Below, piece after piece: positions 25,368-34,018 of a stretch of DNA of 64,000 nt. This DNA is from Solidesulfovibrio aerotolerans (GTDB taxonomy: Bacteria > Desulfobacterota > Desulfovibrionia > Desulfovibrionales > Desulfovibrionaceae): NCBI RefSeq assembly GCF_009856865.1, contig NZ_WVUD01000016.1:22276-86275 (forward strand), read 5' to 3'. The number at the start of each line of letters is the position of its first letter. Position 1 is the stretch's first letter. A program made the position numbers and the translations under genes. Below the pieces are notes generated by a model. That model did not search any database, was not told the DNA's origin, and worked only from the letters and a program-made list of their open reading frames with translations.

Positions 25368-26684
25368 TTAGGGCATCTCCGACCGGTCGAGTTTCTCGAC
25401 AGCGGAGGGCGCGGCAGTGGCTGGGCGTTTGGCCGGGACCGGGGCCGCCTCACCGGCCGGGGTGCTTTGCACCGTCAGCGGCTTGGGTTCCTGGCCGGCT
25501 TTGCCAGCCGTCGGGGGGACCGGGGCCGCACCGGATTGGACCGGGACCGGCTGGGCCGGGACGGACTGGGCCGGGGCCGCCGGTTGCATCTGGACCGGCG
25601 CAACCGGTTGGACCGGAGCCGGCGCAGCCGATTGAACCGGGGCAGCAGCAGCCGGTAGGGCCGGGACTGGAGCCGCCGGATGCGCCGGGGCAGGTGCAGC
25701 CGGCTGCGCCTTGGCTGGCGGGGCCGGATGGGGCTGGGCCGGCGGGGCCGGAGCCGGCTGGCCGGCCGGGGCCGCCGGCAGCGCCTGGGGAACGACCGGC
25801 AGGGTCACTTCCTCCATGGCCGAGAGCCGGGTCAGGTTGTCGTGGGCCTGGGGATAGAACCGGGAGTTGGCTGCAATGGCTTTTTCAAAATATTCCTGCG
25901 CCTTGGCTTTATTGCCGGCTTCCATGTAGCACACGCCGAGGTTGTTTAAGGCCGCAGACTCCGTCGCGACCCCGGCAAAGGCGGCATAGGCCTCGTCGTA
26001 GCGGTTCAGGCGGCACAAGGCTAGACCGAGATTATTGGAGAATTTGGCGGATTTCTTGACTGAGGCCGCCTTGCGGAAGGCGCTGGCCGCCTCTTCGCCG
26101 CGTCCCAGCAGCAGCAGCGAAATGCCCCGATTGTTTTCCACATCAGCGTCAAAAGCGACGGCCAGGGAGGCGTCGGACACGGCCAGGGCGGCCTCGGGCC
26201 GTCCGTCGCGGTTTTCCAGAGTGCCCAAGAGAGCCGCCGCCCGGGACAAAGACGGGTCCAGGGCCAGGGCCTGGGCCAGATACTGGCCGGCTTGCCCCTT
26301 GTTGCCGCCGAGATAGAGGGCAAAGCCGATCCCTTGCAGGGCCGGGGCGTATTTCCCATTGGCTTTAAGGGCCTGCTGGTAGGCGTCCATGGCCTGGGGA
26401 AAGGCCCCTGAGCCGAGATAGAGGTCGCCCAGGCGGCCATGGGCCGTGGCGGCGTCGGCCCCGGATTTGAGCGCCGCCAGATAGAGCCGGCCGGCTTCGC
26501 TGCGGTTGCCCTGGGCCAGGGCGGCATCACCGGCGGCGATGCCGGCGTCACTGCCGGCGTTATTTTTTGTAACCGGCGTTGCCGTCGCCTTGCCCTTGGC
26601 AGCCGAGCCGCCGCAACCGGCCAGTCCCAGCAGACACCCCACAACGACCACGGCGAGCAGCGCCGCCCGGAATTGACTTTTCAC
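25368..26684 (-). CDS. TPR-repeat lipoprotein with long Pro/Ala-rich tail (TadD-like position)
   Basis: 438 residues from GTG 26684, chosen for GGAG eight bases upstream and because it places the lipobox 'LGLAGC' at about residues 18-23. An ATG at 26717 is the alternative. The middle (about 45-290) is tetratricopeptide repeats, for example 'AAGDAALAQGNRSEAGRLYLAAL' and 'NNLGVCYMEAGNKAKAQEYFEKAI'. The last ~150 residues are a low-complexity Pro/Ala/Gln/Val tail likely to be extended. The gene starts divergently from the Tad plus-arm genes, and TadD pilotins are TPR lipoproteins. TadD identity is inferred from position and architecture; the Pro/Ala tail is unusual for TadD. It heads a probable operon running to bcp. 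Confidence 0.8.
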   Translation of the reverse strand: MKSQFRAALLAVVVVGCLLGLAGCGGSAAKGKATATPVTKNNAGSDAGIAAGDAALAQGNRSEAGRLYLAALKSGADAATAHGRLGDLYLGSGAFPQAMDAYQQALKANGKYAPALQGIGFALYLGGNKGQAGQYLAQALALDPSLSRAAALLGTLENRDGRPEAALAVSDASLAVAFDADVENNRGISLLLLGRGEEAASAFRKAASVKKSAKFSNNLGLALCRLNRYDEAYAAFAGVATESAALNNLGVCYMEAGNKAKAQEYFEKAIAANSRFYPQAHDNLTRLSAMEEVTLPVVPQALPAAPAGQPAPAPPAQPHPAPPAKAQPAAPAPAHPAAPVPALPAAAAPVQSAAPAPVQPVAPVQMQPAAPAQSVPAQPVPVQSGAAPVPPTAGKAGQEPKPLTVQSTPAGEAAPVPAKRPATAAPSAVEKLDRSEMP

Positions 26685-26909
26685 CCTGCCTTCTCCTGTC
26701 TGAGCAGCCCGGGTCATAGCAGACCCGGGCACAGGGGTAAACACGAGCCGTGGCCGGGCGCTCCATGACCAATGGATTTGGCCCGATTCCTGTTTCCCGG
26801 AAAATGGCCCTTGGCCGCAGGCCATTCCACAAACCTTGGAACGGCTGCTTTTTCCAAGGCCGGTCCGGCTCGCTGCAGTGCACGGCAACCCTCTTAAATA
26901 CCGGGTGAT

Positions 26910-26944
26910 CGTGCCAACACAGCGGGAAATCGCGTTTTGGCACG
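26910..26944. promoter_or_regulatory. Dyad between the divergent TPR lipoprotein and tadE genes
   Basis: CGTGCCAA (26910-26917) and TTGGCACG (26937-26944) form a perfect 8-bp inverted repeat with 19 bases between. The right half starts a sequence, TGGCACGATTCTTCC, with GG-N10-CC spacing close to a sigma-54 promoter but with CC instead of GC at -12. The 329-base gap 26685-27013 holds no gene. This may be an operator or a weak RpoN promoter for the Tad plus arm. Confidence 0.35.
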
Positions 26945-27013
26945 ATTCTTCCTAGACTTTAAGAAAAATCCGACCGCGCCAGAGCCAACCACGCGCAACA
27001 TAGGAAAAACACC

Positions 27014-27445
27014 ATGAAACGACTGCATACAGACGAGCGAGGCATTGCAGCCGTGGAAGCGGCTCTGGGGTTGCTGATCCTGGTCCCGCTGCTGCTTGTC
27101 CTCATCGAAGGTTCACGGGCCTTGATGGAATATTCCCAGCTGCAAAACGCAACCATGGAAGGGGCGCGCATGCTTTCGCGGCAAAACGGAGACACGTCCG
27201 GCGTTGCCGATTATATCAACAGTCTTTTCAGCAACGCCGATGGTTCCTCGACCGTCGAAGGCTCCGCGCCCACGGTTGCAATCGGCCCACGCGATGCCAA
27301 CAACAACGTAACAGTGCAGGTGGACCATGTTTTCACGCCATTTCTCTCGCAACAGTCCGGCAGTTCTGGCATTTTCGGCCTTCTGGGCTCGAATGCGTTC
27401 ACCCTTTCGACCACAACCGTTGTGGCCCTGCCAGCCGCCAACTGA
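27014..27445 (+). CDS. tadE: TadE-like minor pseudopilin
   Basis: 143 residues. A short basic/acidic start ('ERG') precedes a hydrophobic helix with Glu at the fifth position ('IAAVEAALGLLILVPLLLVLIEG'), the hallmark of TadE pseudopilins. The family-typical 'LQNATMEGARMLSRQ' follows, then a Ser/Gly/Thr-rich periplasmic part. It would be processed by a prepilin peptidase, but none is encoded here. It is the first gene of the plus arm and overlaps the next reading frame. Confidence 0.88.
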   Translation: MKRLHTDERGIAAVEAALGLLILVPLLLVLIEGSRALMEYSQLQNATMEGARMLSRQNGDTSGVADYINSLFSNADGSSTVEGSAPTVAIGPRDANNNVTVQVDHVFTPFLSQQSGSSGIFGLLGSNAFTLSTTTVVALPAAN

Positions 27446-28835
27446 ACGCAGCGACGCCTGCGGCGCTTCCAGCGTCCTGGTGGCCGCCAGCCTCATCGCG
27501 GTCATGGCCGCTGCCGGCGTGGCCGTGGACTATGGCCGTCTCTATGTGGAGCACACCCGCCTGCAAAACGCCGTGGACTCGGCAGCCCTGGCCGGCAGTC
27601 TGCAACTGCCCGACGATCCCGATGTCAGCAACGGCAAGGCGGCCGCCGCCGCCACGGCCAATCTGCTGGCCAATGACGCCGACGCCACCAATATCGTGGT
27701 GGAATCCGGCGGGGCCACCCGCAGCGTGTGCGTATCGGCCAAGGCGACCGTGGATATGACCATTTCCCAAGTCATCGGCGTAGAGGACCAGATCGTTGCG
27801 GCCGAGGCCTGCGCCGGCTACAACGACATTGAGCTGGTCATGGTGCTCGACGCCACGGGCAGCATGAAGGGCACGCCCATCGCCAACGTCAAGGAAGCAG
27901 CCACCAGTCTGGTCAATCTGATCATGCCGGCCTCTTCCGACGCCGCCACCCGGTCCAAGATCGGACTCGTGCCCTTTCAGGGCAAGGTGCGCATCGACGG
28001 CAACGATCCGGTGGCCGCCGAGCAAAACCCCGACGGCAAGGGCCCGGGCTGCCGCAACGCCGACGATACCGTCAACAACGGCAAGCTCAAGGTGGAATAT
28101 TCCCGCACCACCACCAAGACCAACATCTTTTACGGCTATACCTTAAGCGGCGTGAGCACTTCCACGGACAAGACCTGCTCCGGCATGTCGCCCATCCGGG
28201 CCCTCTCCTCGAACAAGAGCAACATCCTCAGCAACATCACTGCCCTCAATGCCGGTGCCGTGACCTCGGGCACCATCATTTCCGAAGGCATCAAGTGGGG
28301 CCGCAAGGTGCTGTCCCCCGAAGCGCCCTACGTCGAGGGCAGCACTGATAAAAAGGTGCGCAAGATCATGATCGTGCTCACCGACGGCGACACCGAGGAC
28401 GGCCGGTGCGGCGGCAACTTCGCCTCAGGCTCCAAGACCGTGAACACCTATTGGACCAACGCCTACTTCGGCCAGGGCCTTAAGCCCGACACGGGCGCCT
28501 CGCCCTACTCCACCCTCTCCACGGCGGCCCTGACCCTGGCCCAGATCCCGGACTGCAAGGACGGCGGCCTGCTCAACCAGTACGTGCTCAACGAAGCCAC
28601 CCTGGCCAAAAACGACCTCAACTATCCCGTGGAAATCTTTTCCATCCGCTTTGGCGACTCCGACACCACGGATAAAAATCTCATGAAGCAGATCGCCTCG
28701 TCCAAGGCCGGCACCGACGACCATTACTTCGACGCACCGAACGAAGCGGGCATCCAGGAAATGTTTAAAAAGATCGGCCAGCAGCTCGGCCAGCGCCTTA
28801 TGACCAAGAAAGAAGCCACCACCGGCACGCCGTAA
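27393..28835 (+). CDS. tadG: TadG-like protein with von Willebrand factor A domain
   Basis: About 480 residues, depending on start. The N-terminal helix 'SSVLVAASLIAVMAAAGVAVDYGRLYVEHTRLQNAVDSAALAG' matches the TadG/TadE N-terminal domain. A VWA domain follows with a MIDAS-like 'VMVLDATGSMKGTPI' and later 'KIMIVLTDGDTEDGR'. TadG proteins sit in the envelope and support Tad pilus assembly. The start is unclear: ATG 27393 overlaps tadE by 53 bases, TTG 27420 is another choice, and neither has a good ribosome binding site. Translation may be coupled to tadE. Confidence 0.88.
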   Translation: MRSPFRPQPLWPCQPPTERSDACGASSVLVAASLIAVMAAAGVAVDYGRLYVEHTRLQNAVDSAALAGSLQLPDDPDVSNGKAAAAATANLLANDADATNIVVESGGATRSVCVSAKATVDMTISQVIGVEDQIVAAEACAGYNDIELVMVLDATGSMKGTPIANVKEAATSLVNLIMPASSDAATRSKIGLVPFQGKVRIDGNDPVAAEQNPDGKGPGCRNADDTVNNGKLKVEYSRTTTKTNIFYGYTLSGVSTSTDKTCSGMSPIRALSSNKSNILSNITALNAGAVTSGTIISEGIKWGRKVLSPEAPYVEGSTDKKVRKIMIVLTDGDTEDGRCGGNFASGSKTVNTYWTNAYFGQGLKPDTGASPYSTLSTAALTLAQIPDCKDGGLLNQYVLNEATLAKNDLNYPVEIFSIRFGDSDTTDKNLMKQIASSKAGTDDHYFDAPNEAGIQEMFKKIGQQLGQRLMTKKEATTGTP

Positions 28836-28860
28836 CAGGCAATACGGAAGCGAGCCCGCC

Positions 28861-29316
28861 ATGAAGACCGGATACCACGCGCACCCAAAGCCGCCCCACG
28901 GCACACGCAGCCAGGCAGGCAGCCTGACTGTGGAAATGGCCCTGGTGCTGCCGATTCTGCTCAGTCTGGTCCTTGGCATCATCGAGATTGCCAATATCAT
29001 GCGCATCCAGTTGACCATGGACAGCGCCGTGACCGCCATCGCCCATGATGCGGCCATGCATGAGACGACCCAGGGTTCGGCCGAGCAGTATATGAACGCC
29101 AACGGCCTGCTGCCCGGGGTGCAGCAATCCCCTGCGGCCCCGACCCCGGTCCTGACGCTCACGCCCGCAACGACCACCACCTGCAAGGCCACGCCGTGCA
29201 CGCCTTACGAAGTAAAGATCACTTACAATTACCAGGCCATGACCGCCCTCATGCAGCCGTTTTTCGACAACATCAAGCTCACCGCCTCGGCCCGCAAGAT
29301 TTCCGAGCCGTGGTAG
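28861..29316 (+). CDS. Second TadE/TadG-type minor pseudopilin
   Basis: 151 residues. A basic N-terminus is followed by 'GSLTVEMALVLPILLSLVLGIIEIANIMR', again with Glu five residues into the helix. The periplasmic part has a Pro/Thr-rich stretch and two Cys ('TTTCKATPCTP') that could form a disulfide. It is 25 bases after tadG and in the same orientation, so the plus arm holds three proteins of the TadE/F/G class. Confidence 0.85.
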   Translation: MKTGYHAHPKPPHGTRSQAGSLTVEMALVLPILLSLVLGIIEIANIMRIQLTMDSAVTAIAHDAAMHETTQGSAEQYMNANGLLPGVQQSPAAPTPVLTLTPATTTTCKATPCTPYEVKITYNYQAMTALMQPFFDNIKLTASARKISEPW

Positions 29317-29336
29317 GCAGCCAAAGGACAGCCGCC

Positions 29337-29663
29337 ATGAAGAACCGAGTTGCCACCATCGCCCTGGCCGCCCTGCTCCTGCTCGCCGCCCAGGCGAGTG
29401 CGGCCGCGACCAAGGACTCTGTTGTCAAATTCTACCAAAGCTATCTCACCCTGGTCAGCGCCAGCGACTTCGTGACCCTGTCCCGGGACCAGCCCGAAGC
29501 CTATGACGCCAAGTTCGACGCCATTGCCAAAGAGGCCGGCTTCGAGGATGCGGCCGACGCCCTGACCGCTGCCGAAAGCTATGCCGCAGACACCGATGTC
29601 GCCGCGCTCAAGCTCGCGGTCAACGACAAGATTTTGCTGCAATACAGGCCCTTCCGGGAGTAA
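29337..29663 (+). CDS. Small exported protein at the end of the Tad plus arm
   Basis: 108 residues. A signal peptide (about 1-22, 'AQASA') is followed by an alpha-helical mature domain with 'VVKFYQSYLTLVSASDFVTLSRDQP' and several Asp/Ala-rich helices. AAAGGA lies upstream of ATG 29337. I do not recognise the family. Its position as last gene before a strong bidirectional terminator ties it to the Tad plus-arm transcript. Confidence 0.7.
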   Translation: MKNRVATIALAALLLLAAQASAAATKDSVVKFYQSYLTLVSASDFVTLSRDQPEAYDAKFDAIAKEAGFEDAADALTAAESYAADTDVAALKLAVNDKILLQYRPFRE

Positions 29664-29767
29664 AAGGCGGTGTGGCGGCCCGTCGCGGCAGCGGCGCGGG
29701 CGCGGGAGAGCAGACAGGCGCGCGCCGCGCCTTCGGGACGGCCTCCCGGGCGGCGCGGCACAGACAC

Positions 29768-29808
29768 AGCAGGGCCGGCCGGGAGGAGCACTCCCGGCCG
29801 GCCCTGCT
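29768..29808. terminator. Bidirectional terminator between the two convergent Tad arms
   Basis: An 18-bp perfect inverted repeat (29768-29785 with 29791-29808) with a 5-base loop lies in the roughly 235-base gap between the plus-arm and minus-arm stops. AATTTATT follows on the plus strand. Confidence 0.8.
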
Positions 29809-29899
29809 CAATTTATTGGCCGCCTGCCGGCCAGGAGCCAGCCGAAGGATTTTCTGCGTGCGCCGTCCGGCCGGTAAGGCCGCAAGCGGCAGTGCGGGC

Positions 29900-30286
29900 T
29901 TAGAAGAAGGCTTGCAACCGCTCCACCAACCCGGCCAGACGGCCGGAGGCGGCCGCCAGCCCCAGGGCGGCCAGGACAAGGGCAAACAGCGCCCGCACCA
30001 CCATGCGGCGGGCCAAAGGACCGGACAGCAGACCGGTCAGGTCCGGGCCGCTTGGCCGGGACGGGGCCGGAATGATATGCTCGGCCCGCAACAGGCGATA
30101 GATGCCCACCACCGAAACGAGGCAGATACCCAGGGCCAGCAGGTTGTCGATATTGTGGAAAAAGGCGTTTACGCCCGAAAAAAAGCCGCTGCTCCCGGAA
30201 CCCAGCCCGGAAACGGCGTCGAGCAGTTGTTGCTGGCCGCCTTGCAGCTCCTTTGCCGAGCGCGCGATGTCGGCCGCCTGGCCCAT
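29900..30286 (-). CDS. Small membrane protein at the end of the Tad minus arm
   Basis: 128 residues. GGAGG lies four bases before ATG 30286, which was chosen over an in-frame ATG at 30427 because that extension is Arg/Gly-rich and lacks a site. An N-terminal amphipathic part ('KELQGGQQQLLDAVSGLG') is followed by two likely membrane helices (about 49-67 and 95-115). No family recognised. It lies after tadC with a hairpin (30378-30404) between. Confidence 0.65.
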   Translation of the reverse strand: MGQAADIARSAKELQGGQQQLLDAVSGLGSGSSGFFSGVNAFFHNIDNLLALGICLVSVVGIYRLLRAEHIIPAPSRPSGPDLTGLLSGPLARRMVVRALFALVLAALGLAAASGRLAGLVERLQAFF

Positions 30287-30377
30287 ACTCCCTCCCCCTG
30301 CCCGAGCATCGCGGGCGCTTTGGCCCGCTGCCATCCTTGTCCGGCACACCGGATGCGCGCGCCGGCCGCGTTGAGCC

Positions 30378-30404
30378 TCAGGCCGGCCGCGCCGGCCGGC
30401 CTGA
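30378..30404 (-). terminator. Hairpin downstream of tadC
   Basis: TCAGGCCGGC (30378-30387) pairs with GCCGGCCTGA (30395-30404) around a 7-base loop. It lies about 30 bases after the tadC stop on the minus strand. Lack of a T-run suggests it attenuates or stabilises the message rather than ending it fully. Confidence 0.45.
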
Positions 30405-30436
30405 ACCGGGCCGGTATGCGCCCGCACCGACGCGAC

Positions 30437-31381
30437 TTATTTTTGCATGCCCCCGAACATTTCGGCGATGCGGATGCCGGCCGGTCCCAAAATAACGATC
30501 AACAGCGTTGGAAAGATAAAAAACATCAGTGGGAAGAGGAGCTTGACCGGCAGTTTGGCGGCGAGTTCCTCGGCCAGCTGGAACCGTTTGGTGCGCATGG
30601 AATCGGCATAAACCCGCAGCGTCTGGGCAATGGAGGTGCCAAACATATCGGTCTGGATCAGCATGGCCACCAAACTGCCCAGATCTTCCAGGCCGACCCG
30701 GGTGGACAGGTTTTTCAGTGCCTCGCGCCGGGATTTTCCGGCCCGCAGCTCGAGCGTGAGCAGGCGCAGTTCGGAGCTTAAGATGGGATCTTTTTGGGAC
30801 AGCTCGGTGCAGACCCGGTAAATGGCCGCGTCCAGGCCCATGCCCGCCTCAACGCAGACCACCAGCATGTCCAAGGCGTCGGGCAGGCTGCGCGTGATGG
30901 CCTTTTGCCGCGCTTTGACCCTCGAATTTAAAATGAAACCGGGCAGATAAAAGCCAATGGCGACCAGGAGGACCACCACGATCATTTTGTACTGCCCGGA
31001 CACCCGGCCGGACATGGCCACCAGCGCCCCCAGCACCAGCCCGATCAGCCCGGCCCCGGCCTTCATGCCCCAATAGATTTCCACAGCACTGGCCTGGCGG
31101 TAGCCGGCCTGGATCAGGGTGGTGCGCGCCTTGGAAAGCTCCACCGCCTCCTTGGGCTTGACCACATCGCCAAACCAGGCCGCCGCCCGCCGGGCTATGG
31201 TTTCCAGCCAGCCAAGCAGCCCCGGCCGGCCGGCATCGGACGAACGCACCGGATTGAGGACGGAATAGGCCCGGCCGGCGATCTCCTGGCGTTTGCGGCC
31301 CTCTTCACGCAAGGTGGCCACGGCGTAGGCGAAAAGACCGACGCTTGCGGCAACCAGGAAAGCGATGACAAGCAAGTCCAT
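30437..31381 (-). CDS. tadC: TadC, type II secretion F-family inner-membrane protein
   Basis: 314 residues with an N-terminal helix, a pair of helices near 100-150 and a C-terminal pair near 275-305. The T2SSF cytoplasmic domain is clear: 'LPDALDMLVVCVEAGMGLDAAIYRV', then 'ALKNLSTRVGLEDLGSLVAMLIQTDMFGTSIAQTLRVYADSMRTKR'. TadB and TadC form the platform on which the ATPase drives pilus extrusion. AGGAGG precedes ATG 31381, nine bases after the tadB stop. Confidence 0.93.
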   Translation of the reverse strand: MDLLVIAFLVAASVGLFAYAVATLREEGRKRQEIAGRAYSVLNPVRSSDAGRPGLLGWLETIARRAAAWFGDVVKPKEAVELSKARTTLIQAGYRQASAVEIYWGMKAGAGLIGLVLGALVAMSGRVSGQYKMIVVVLLVAIGFYLPGFILNSRVKARQKAITRSLPDALDMLVVCVEAGMGLDAAIYRVCTELSQKDPILSSELRLLTLELRAGKSRREALKNLSTRVGLEDLGSLVAMLIQTDMFGTSIAQTLRVYADSMRTKRFQLAEELAAKLPVKLLFPLMFFIFPTLLIVILGPAGIRIAEMFGGMQK

Positions 31382-31390
31382 GGCGGCCTC

Positions 31391-32371
31391 CTAAACCTCA
31401 ATGCGGATCATCTTGCGGATGACCAGGACGCCCATGACCACAAGCCCGAAGATCAAATAGATCATCATGATGCCGATGGGGTGGGAAAACAGCAGGTTCA
31501 TATAGCCCGGATTGAGCATCTGCACCACGCCGCCCACGCCAAACGGCAGCAGGCACAACACCCAGGCGGCCATGCGGCCCTCGGCCGAAAGCACCTGGAT
31601 GCGGCCCTTGAGCTTGAAGCGCTCGCGGATGAGCCAGGAAATGTTGCTGACGATTTCCGCCAGATTGCCGCCGGATTCGTTCTGGATTTTGACCGACACC
31701 ACAAAAAAGCTGAGGTCCGGGCAATCCACCCGGTCCATGAGGTTGTCCAGGGCCACGGTGACGCCCAGGCCGAAGTTGATTTCTTCCAGGGTGGTCTGAA
31801 ACTCGGTGTGGATGGGATCGGCGAATTCGCTCACCACCATGCCCATGCCGCTGGTGAAGGTGTGGCCGGCCCGCAGCGCCCGGCCCACCAGTTCCAGCGC
31901 TTCAGGCAACTGGCGCTCGAAATCGCCCATGCGTTTGGCCTTGCGCAGGGCCACCCATTTAAAGGGCAAAAAGCCCAGGAACAGGGCCAGACCAAGCCGG
32001 ATCAGCCGGTTGTCGATGTAAAGCCCGGCCCCGAGATAGCCTGTCAGCCCAAAAACCAGGGACAACAGCACAAAAATGCCCAGCGGGGCCTTTATGTCGG
32101 CCTGGTTGAGCACCTTGTTCATGCGCCCGCTCCAGGCATGGCGCGCTAAAAACACGTCGAGCCAGCGCAGGCCGCTGAGCTCGTGCTTTTTGACGATATC
32201 GGCGGGTTCCAGGCCAAGGCCCTCCCCCCGCGTCAACTGCTCGATGCGCCGGCGCATTTCCTTGTCCGACGTATCCGTCAGCCGCATGGCCGCCACGGCC
32301 AAGGCGATAAACAGATAGACCAGCGACAACAGCAAGGCCAAAGACAGGATGTTTGGCAGGCCGCCCGCCAT
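31391..32371 (-). CDS. tadB: TadB, type II secretion F-family inner-membrane protein
   Basis: 326 residues. An N-terminal membrane helix, a basic cytoplasmic stretch and a helix pair near 96-130 lead to the T2SSF domain ('LPEALELVGRALRAGHTFTSGMGMV', 'ESGGNLAEIVSNISWLIRERFKLKGRIQVLSAEGRMAAW') and two C-terminal helices. It pairs with TadC as the pilus platform. AGGAG precedes ATG 32371. Confidence 0.93.
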   Translation of the reverse strand: MAGGLPNILSLALLLSLVYLFIALAVAAMRLTDTSDKEMRRRIEQLTRGEGLGLEPADIVKKHELSGLRWLDVFLARHAWSGRMNKVLNQADIKAPLGIFVLLSLVFGLTGYLGAGLYIDNRLIRLGLALFLGFLPFKWVALRKAKRMGDFERQLPEALELVGRALRAGHTFTSGMGMVVSEFADPIHTEFQTTLEEINFGLGVTVALDNLMDRVDCPDLSFFVVSVKIQNESGGNLAEIVSNISWLIRERFKLKGRIQVLSAEGRMAAWVLCLLPFGVGGVVQMLNPGYMNLLFSHPIGIMMIYLIFGLVVMGVLVIRKMIRIEV

Positions 32372-32431
32372 GGCGTCTCGCTCCTATCCCGGCCGCCGGC
32401 CGGCTGTTGGGGATTGGCCGCACACGGCGGA

Positions 32432-33802
32432 TCAGACCTCGGCCACGTTGCGGGGATCGAAAATGCCTTCCGGCATCTTGATCCCCTTGGTCTCGGCCCG
32501 AACCGCGAACTTGGGCCGGATGCCCCGGGCCACAAAGGCGCCCTTGACCTTGGCATCGGCCGACATGCCGCGCTGCTCAAAGGCGAAAATTTCCTGCATG
32601 GTGATGACCTCGCCTTCCATGCCGGTGAGTTCCTGAAAGCTCACGAGCTTGCGGCTGCCGTCGGAGAAACGCGAAATCTGGATAATGACGTCCACGGCCG
32701 AGGCGATGTAGCGTTTAAGCGACAGGGCCGAAATATTGAGCCCGGCCATGGCCACCAGCGTCTCCAACCGCATGAGCGCGTCGCGGGGGGTGTTGGCGTG
32801 CAGGGTGGCCAGCGACCCGTCGTGGCCGGTGTTCATGGCTTGCAACATGTCGAGGGCCTCGGCTCCGCGCACTTCGCCGACGATGATGCGGTCCGGGCGC
32901 ATACGCAGGCAGTTGCGCACCAGATCGCGCTGGGTCACTTCGCCGCGCCCTTCGATGTTGGGCGGGCGCGACTCCAGGCGCACCACATGCTCCTGCTTGA
33001 GTTGCAGTTCCGCCGCGTCCTCCACGGTGACGATGCGTTCGTCGTGGGGGATAAAGCCGGAAAGGCAGTTGAGCATGGTGGTCTTGCCGGTGCCCGTGCC
33101 GCCGGAGATGAGGATATTGAGTCTGGCCAGGACGATGCCGCGCAGCACGTCGGCAATGTCGCGGGTCATGGCCTTATACCGGATGAGATCCTCGATGGTG
33201 AGCTTTTCCTTGGCAAATTTGCGGATGGACAGGGCCGGCCCGTCGATGGCCAGGGGCGGAATGATGGCATTGACGCGGGAGCCGTCGGGCAGGCGCGCAT
33301 CCACCATGGGCGAAGATTCATCCACCCGCCGGCCCACCCGGGAGACGATGCGGTCGATGATCTTTTTCAAGTGGTCGTTGTCTTTAAAGCGCGACTCGGT
33401 CAGCACGAGCTTGCCGTGCCGTTCCACGTAGATCTGGCGGTAGGAGTTGACCAGGATGTCGTTGACGCTGGGGTCTTTGAGAAACGGCTCCAGCGGCCCA
33501 AGGCCGAGCATCTCGTCCTTGACCTCGCTTATCAGCCGATCGCGCTCGACCAGATTAAGCGCGGTCTGGAAAAATTCGTCGCGCAGCAGGCGCTCGACGA
33601 GCTTGCTGATCTCGCTGCCAAGGGCCAATTCGTCCAGGGTATCGAGCAGCGACAGATCGATCAGGTCGATGAGCCGGTCGTGAATCCGGGTCTTTATCTC
33701 GTAATATTCATCCCGGGCGATGCCCGCTTCCTTGCGCTCCGTCGCCGGCGTCTGGGTGCGGGGCATCTGGTGGCGCAAAATCGGCGGTCGGCCGCGTTCC
33801 AT
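32432..33802 (-). CDS. cpaF: CpaF/TadA secretion ATPase
   Basis: 456 residues, cytoplasmic. The N-terminal three-helix region and '[20 protein letters not shown]' precede the GspE/VirB11-type ATPase. The Walker A is '[13 protein letters not shown]' (about 235-246), the Asp box lies in '[13 protein letters not shown]', the Walker B is '[15 protein letters not shown]', and a His box follows in '[24 protein letters not shown]'. This is the motor for Tad pilus assembly. AAGGAG precedes ATG 33802. A 216-base gap separates it from cpaE upstream, where I see no gene. Confidence 0.95.
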   Translation of the reverse strand: MERGRPPILRHQMPRTQTPATERKEAGIARDEYYEIKTRIHDRLIDLIDLSLLDTLDELALGSEISKLVERLLRDEFFQTALNLVERDRLISEVKDEMLGLGPLEPFLKDPSVNDILVNSYRQIYVERHGKLVLTESRFKDNDHLKKIIDRIVSRVGRRVDESSPMVDARLPDGSRVNAIIPPLAIDGPALSIRKFAKEKLTIEDLIRYKAMTRDIADVLRGIVLARLNILISGGTGTGKTTMLNCLSGFIPHDERIVTVEDAAELQLKQEHVVRLESRPPNIEGRGEVTQRDLVRNCLRMRPDRIIVGEVRGAEALDMLQAMNTGHDGSLATLHANTPRDALMRLETLVAMAGLNISALSLKRYIASAVDVIIQISRFSDGSRKLVSFQELTGMEGEVITMQEIFAFEQRGMSADAKVKGAFVARGIRPKFAVRAETKGIKMPEGIFDPRNVAEV

Positions 33803-34018
33803 GTCTTAACTCCTTCCCTGTTCTGGCTCTTCCGCCGCAACCTATCCCTACCACCGATCCGTGCCAGCCGCCACACCGTCCAGGCCGGGCGTCCCGGCGG
33901 CCGGGCGGGCTCATCTCCTGGCGCAGGACAACTCCCGGCAGGAGCAGTCGCCCGGCAAGCCATCCCGTGTAACACCGCATTTCGGCAATACGGCAACGCT
34001 CTGGCAAACACTGCGCCG

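Noticed and set aside
29672..30781. Open frame of 369 codons on the plus strand across the Tad arm junction
   Set aside because: It runs through the 18-bp terminator repeat and opposite the small membrane protein and tadC. Translation is low complexity.
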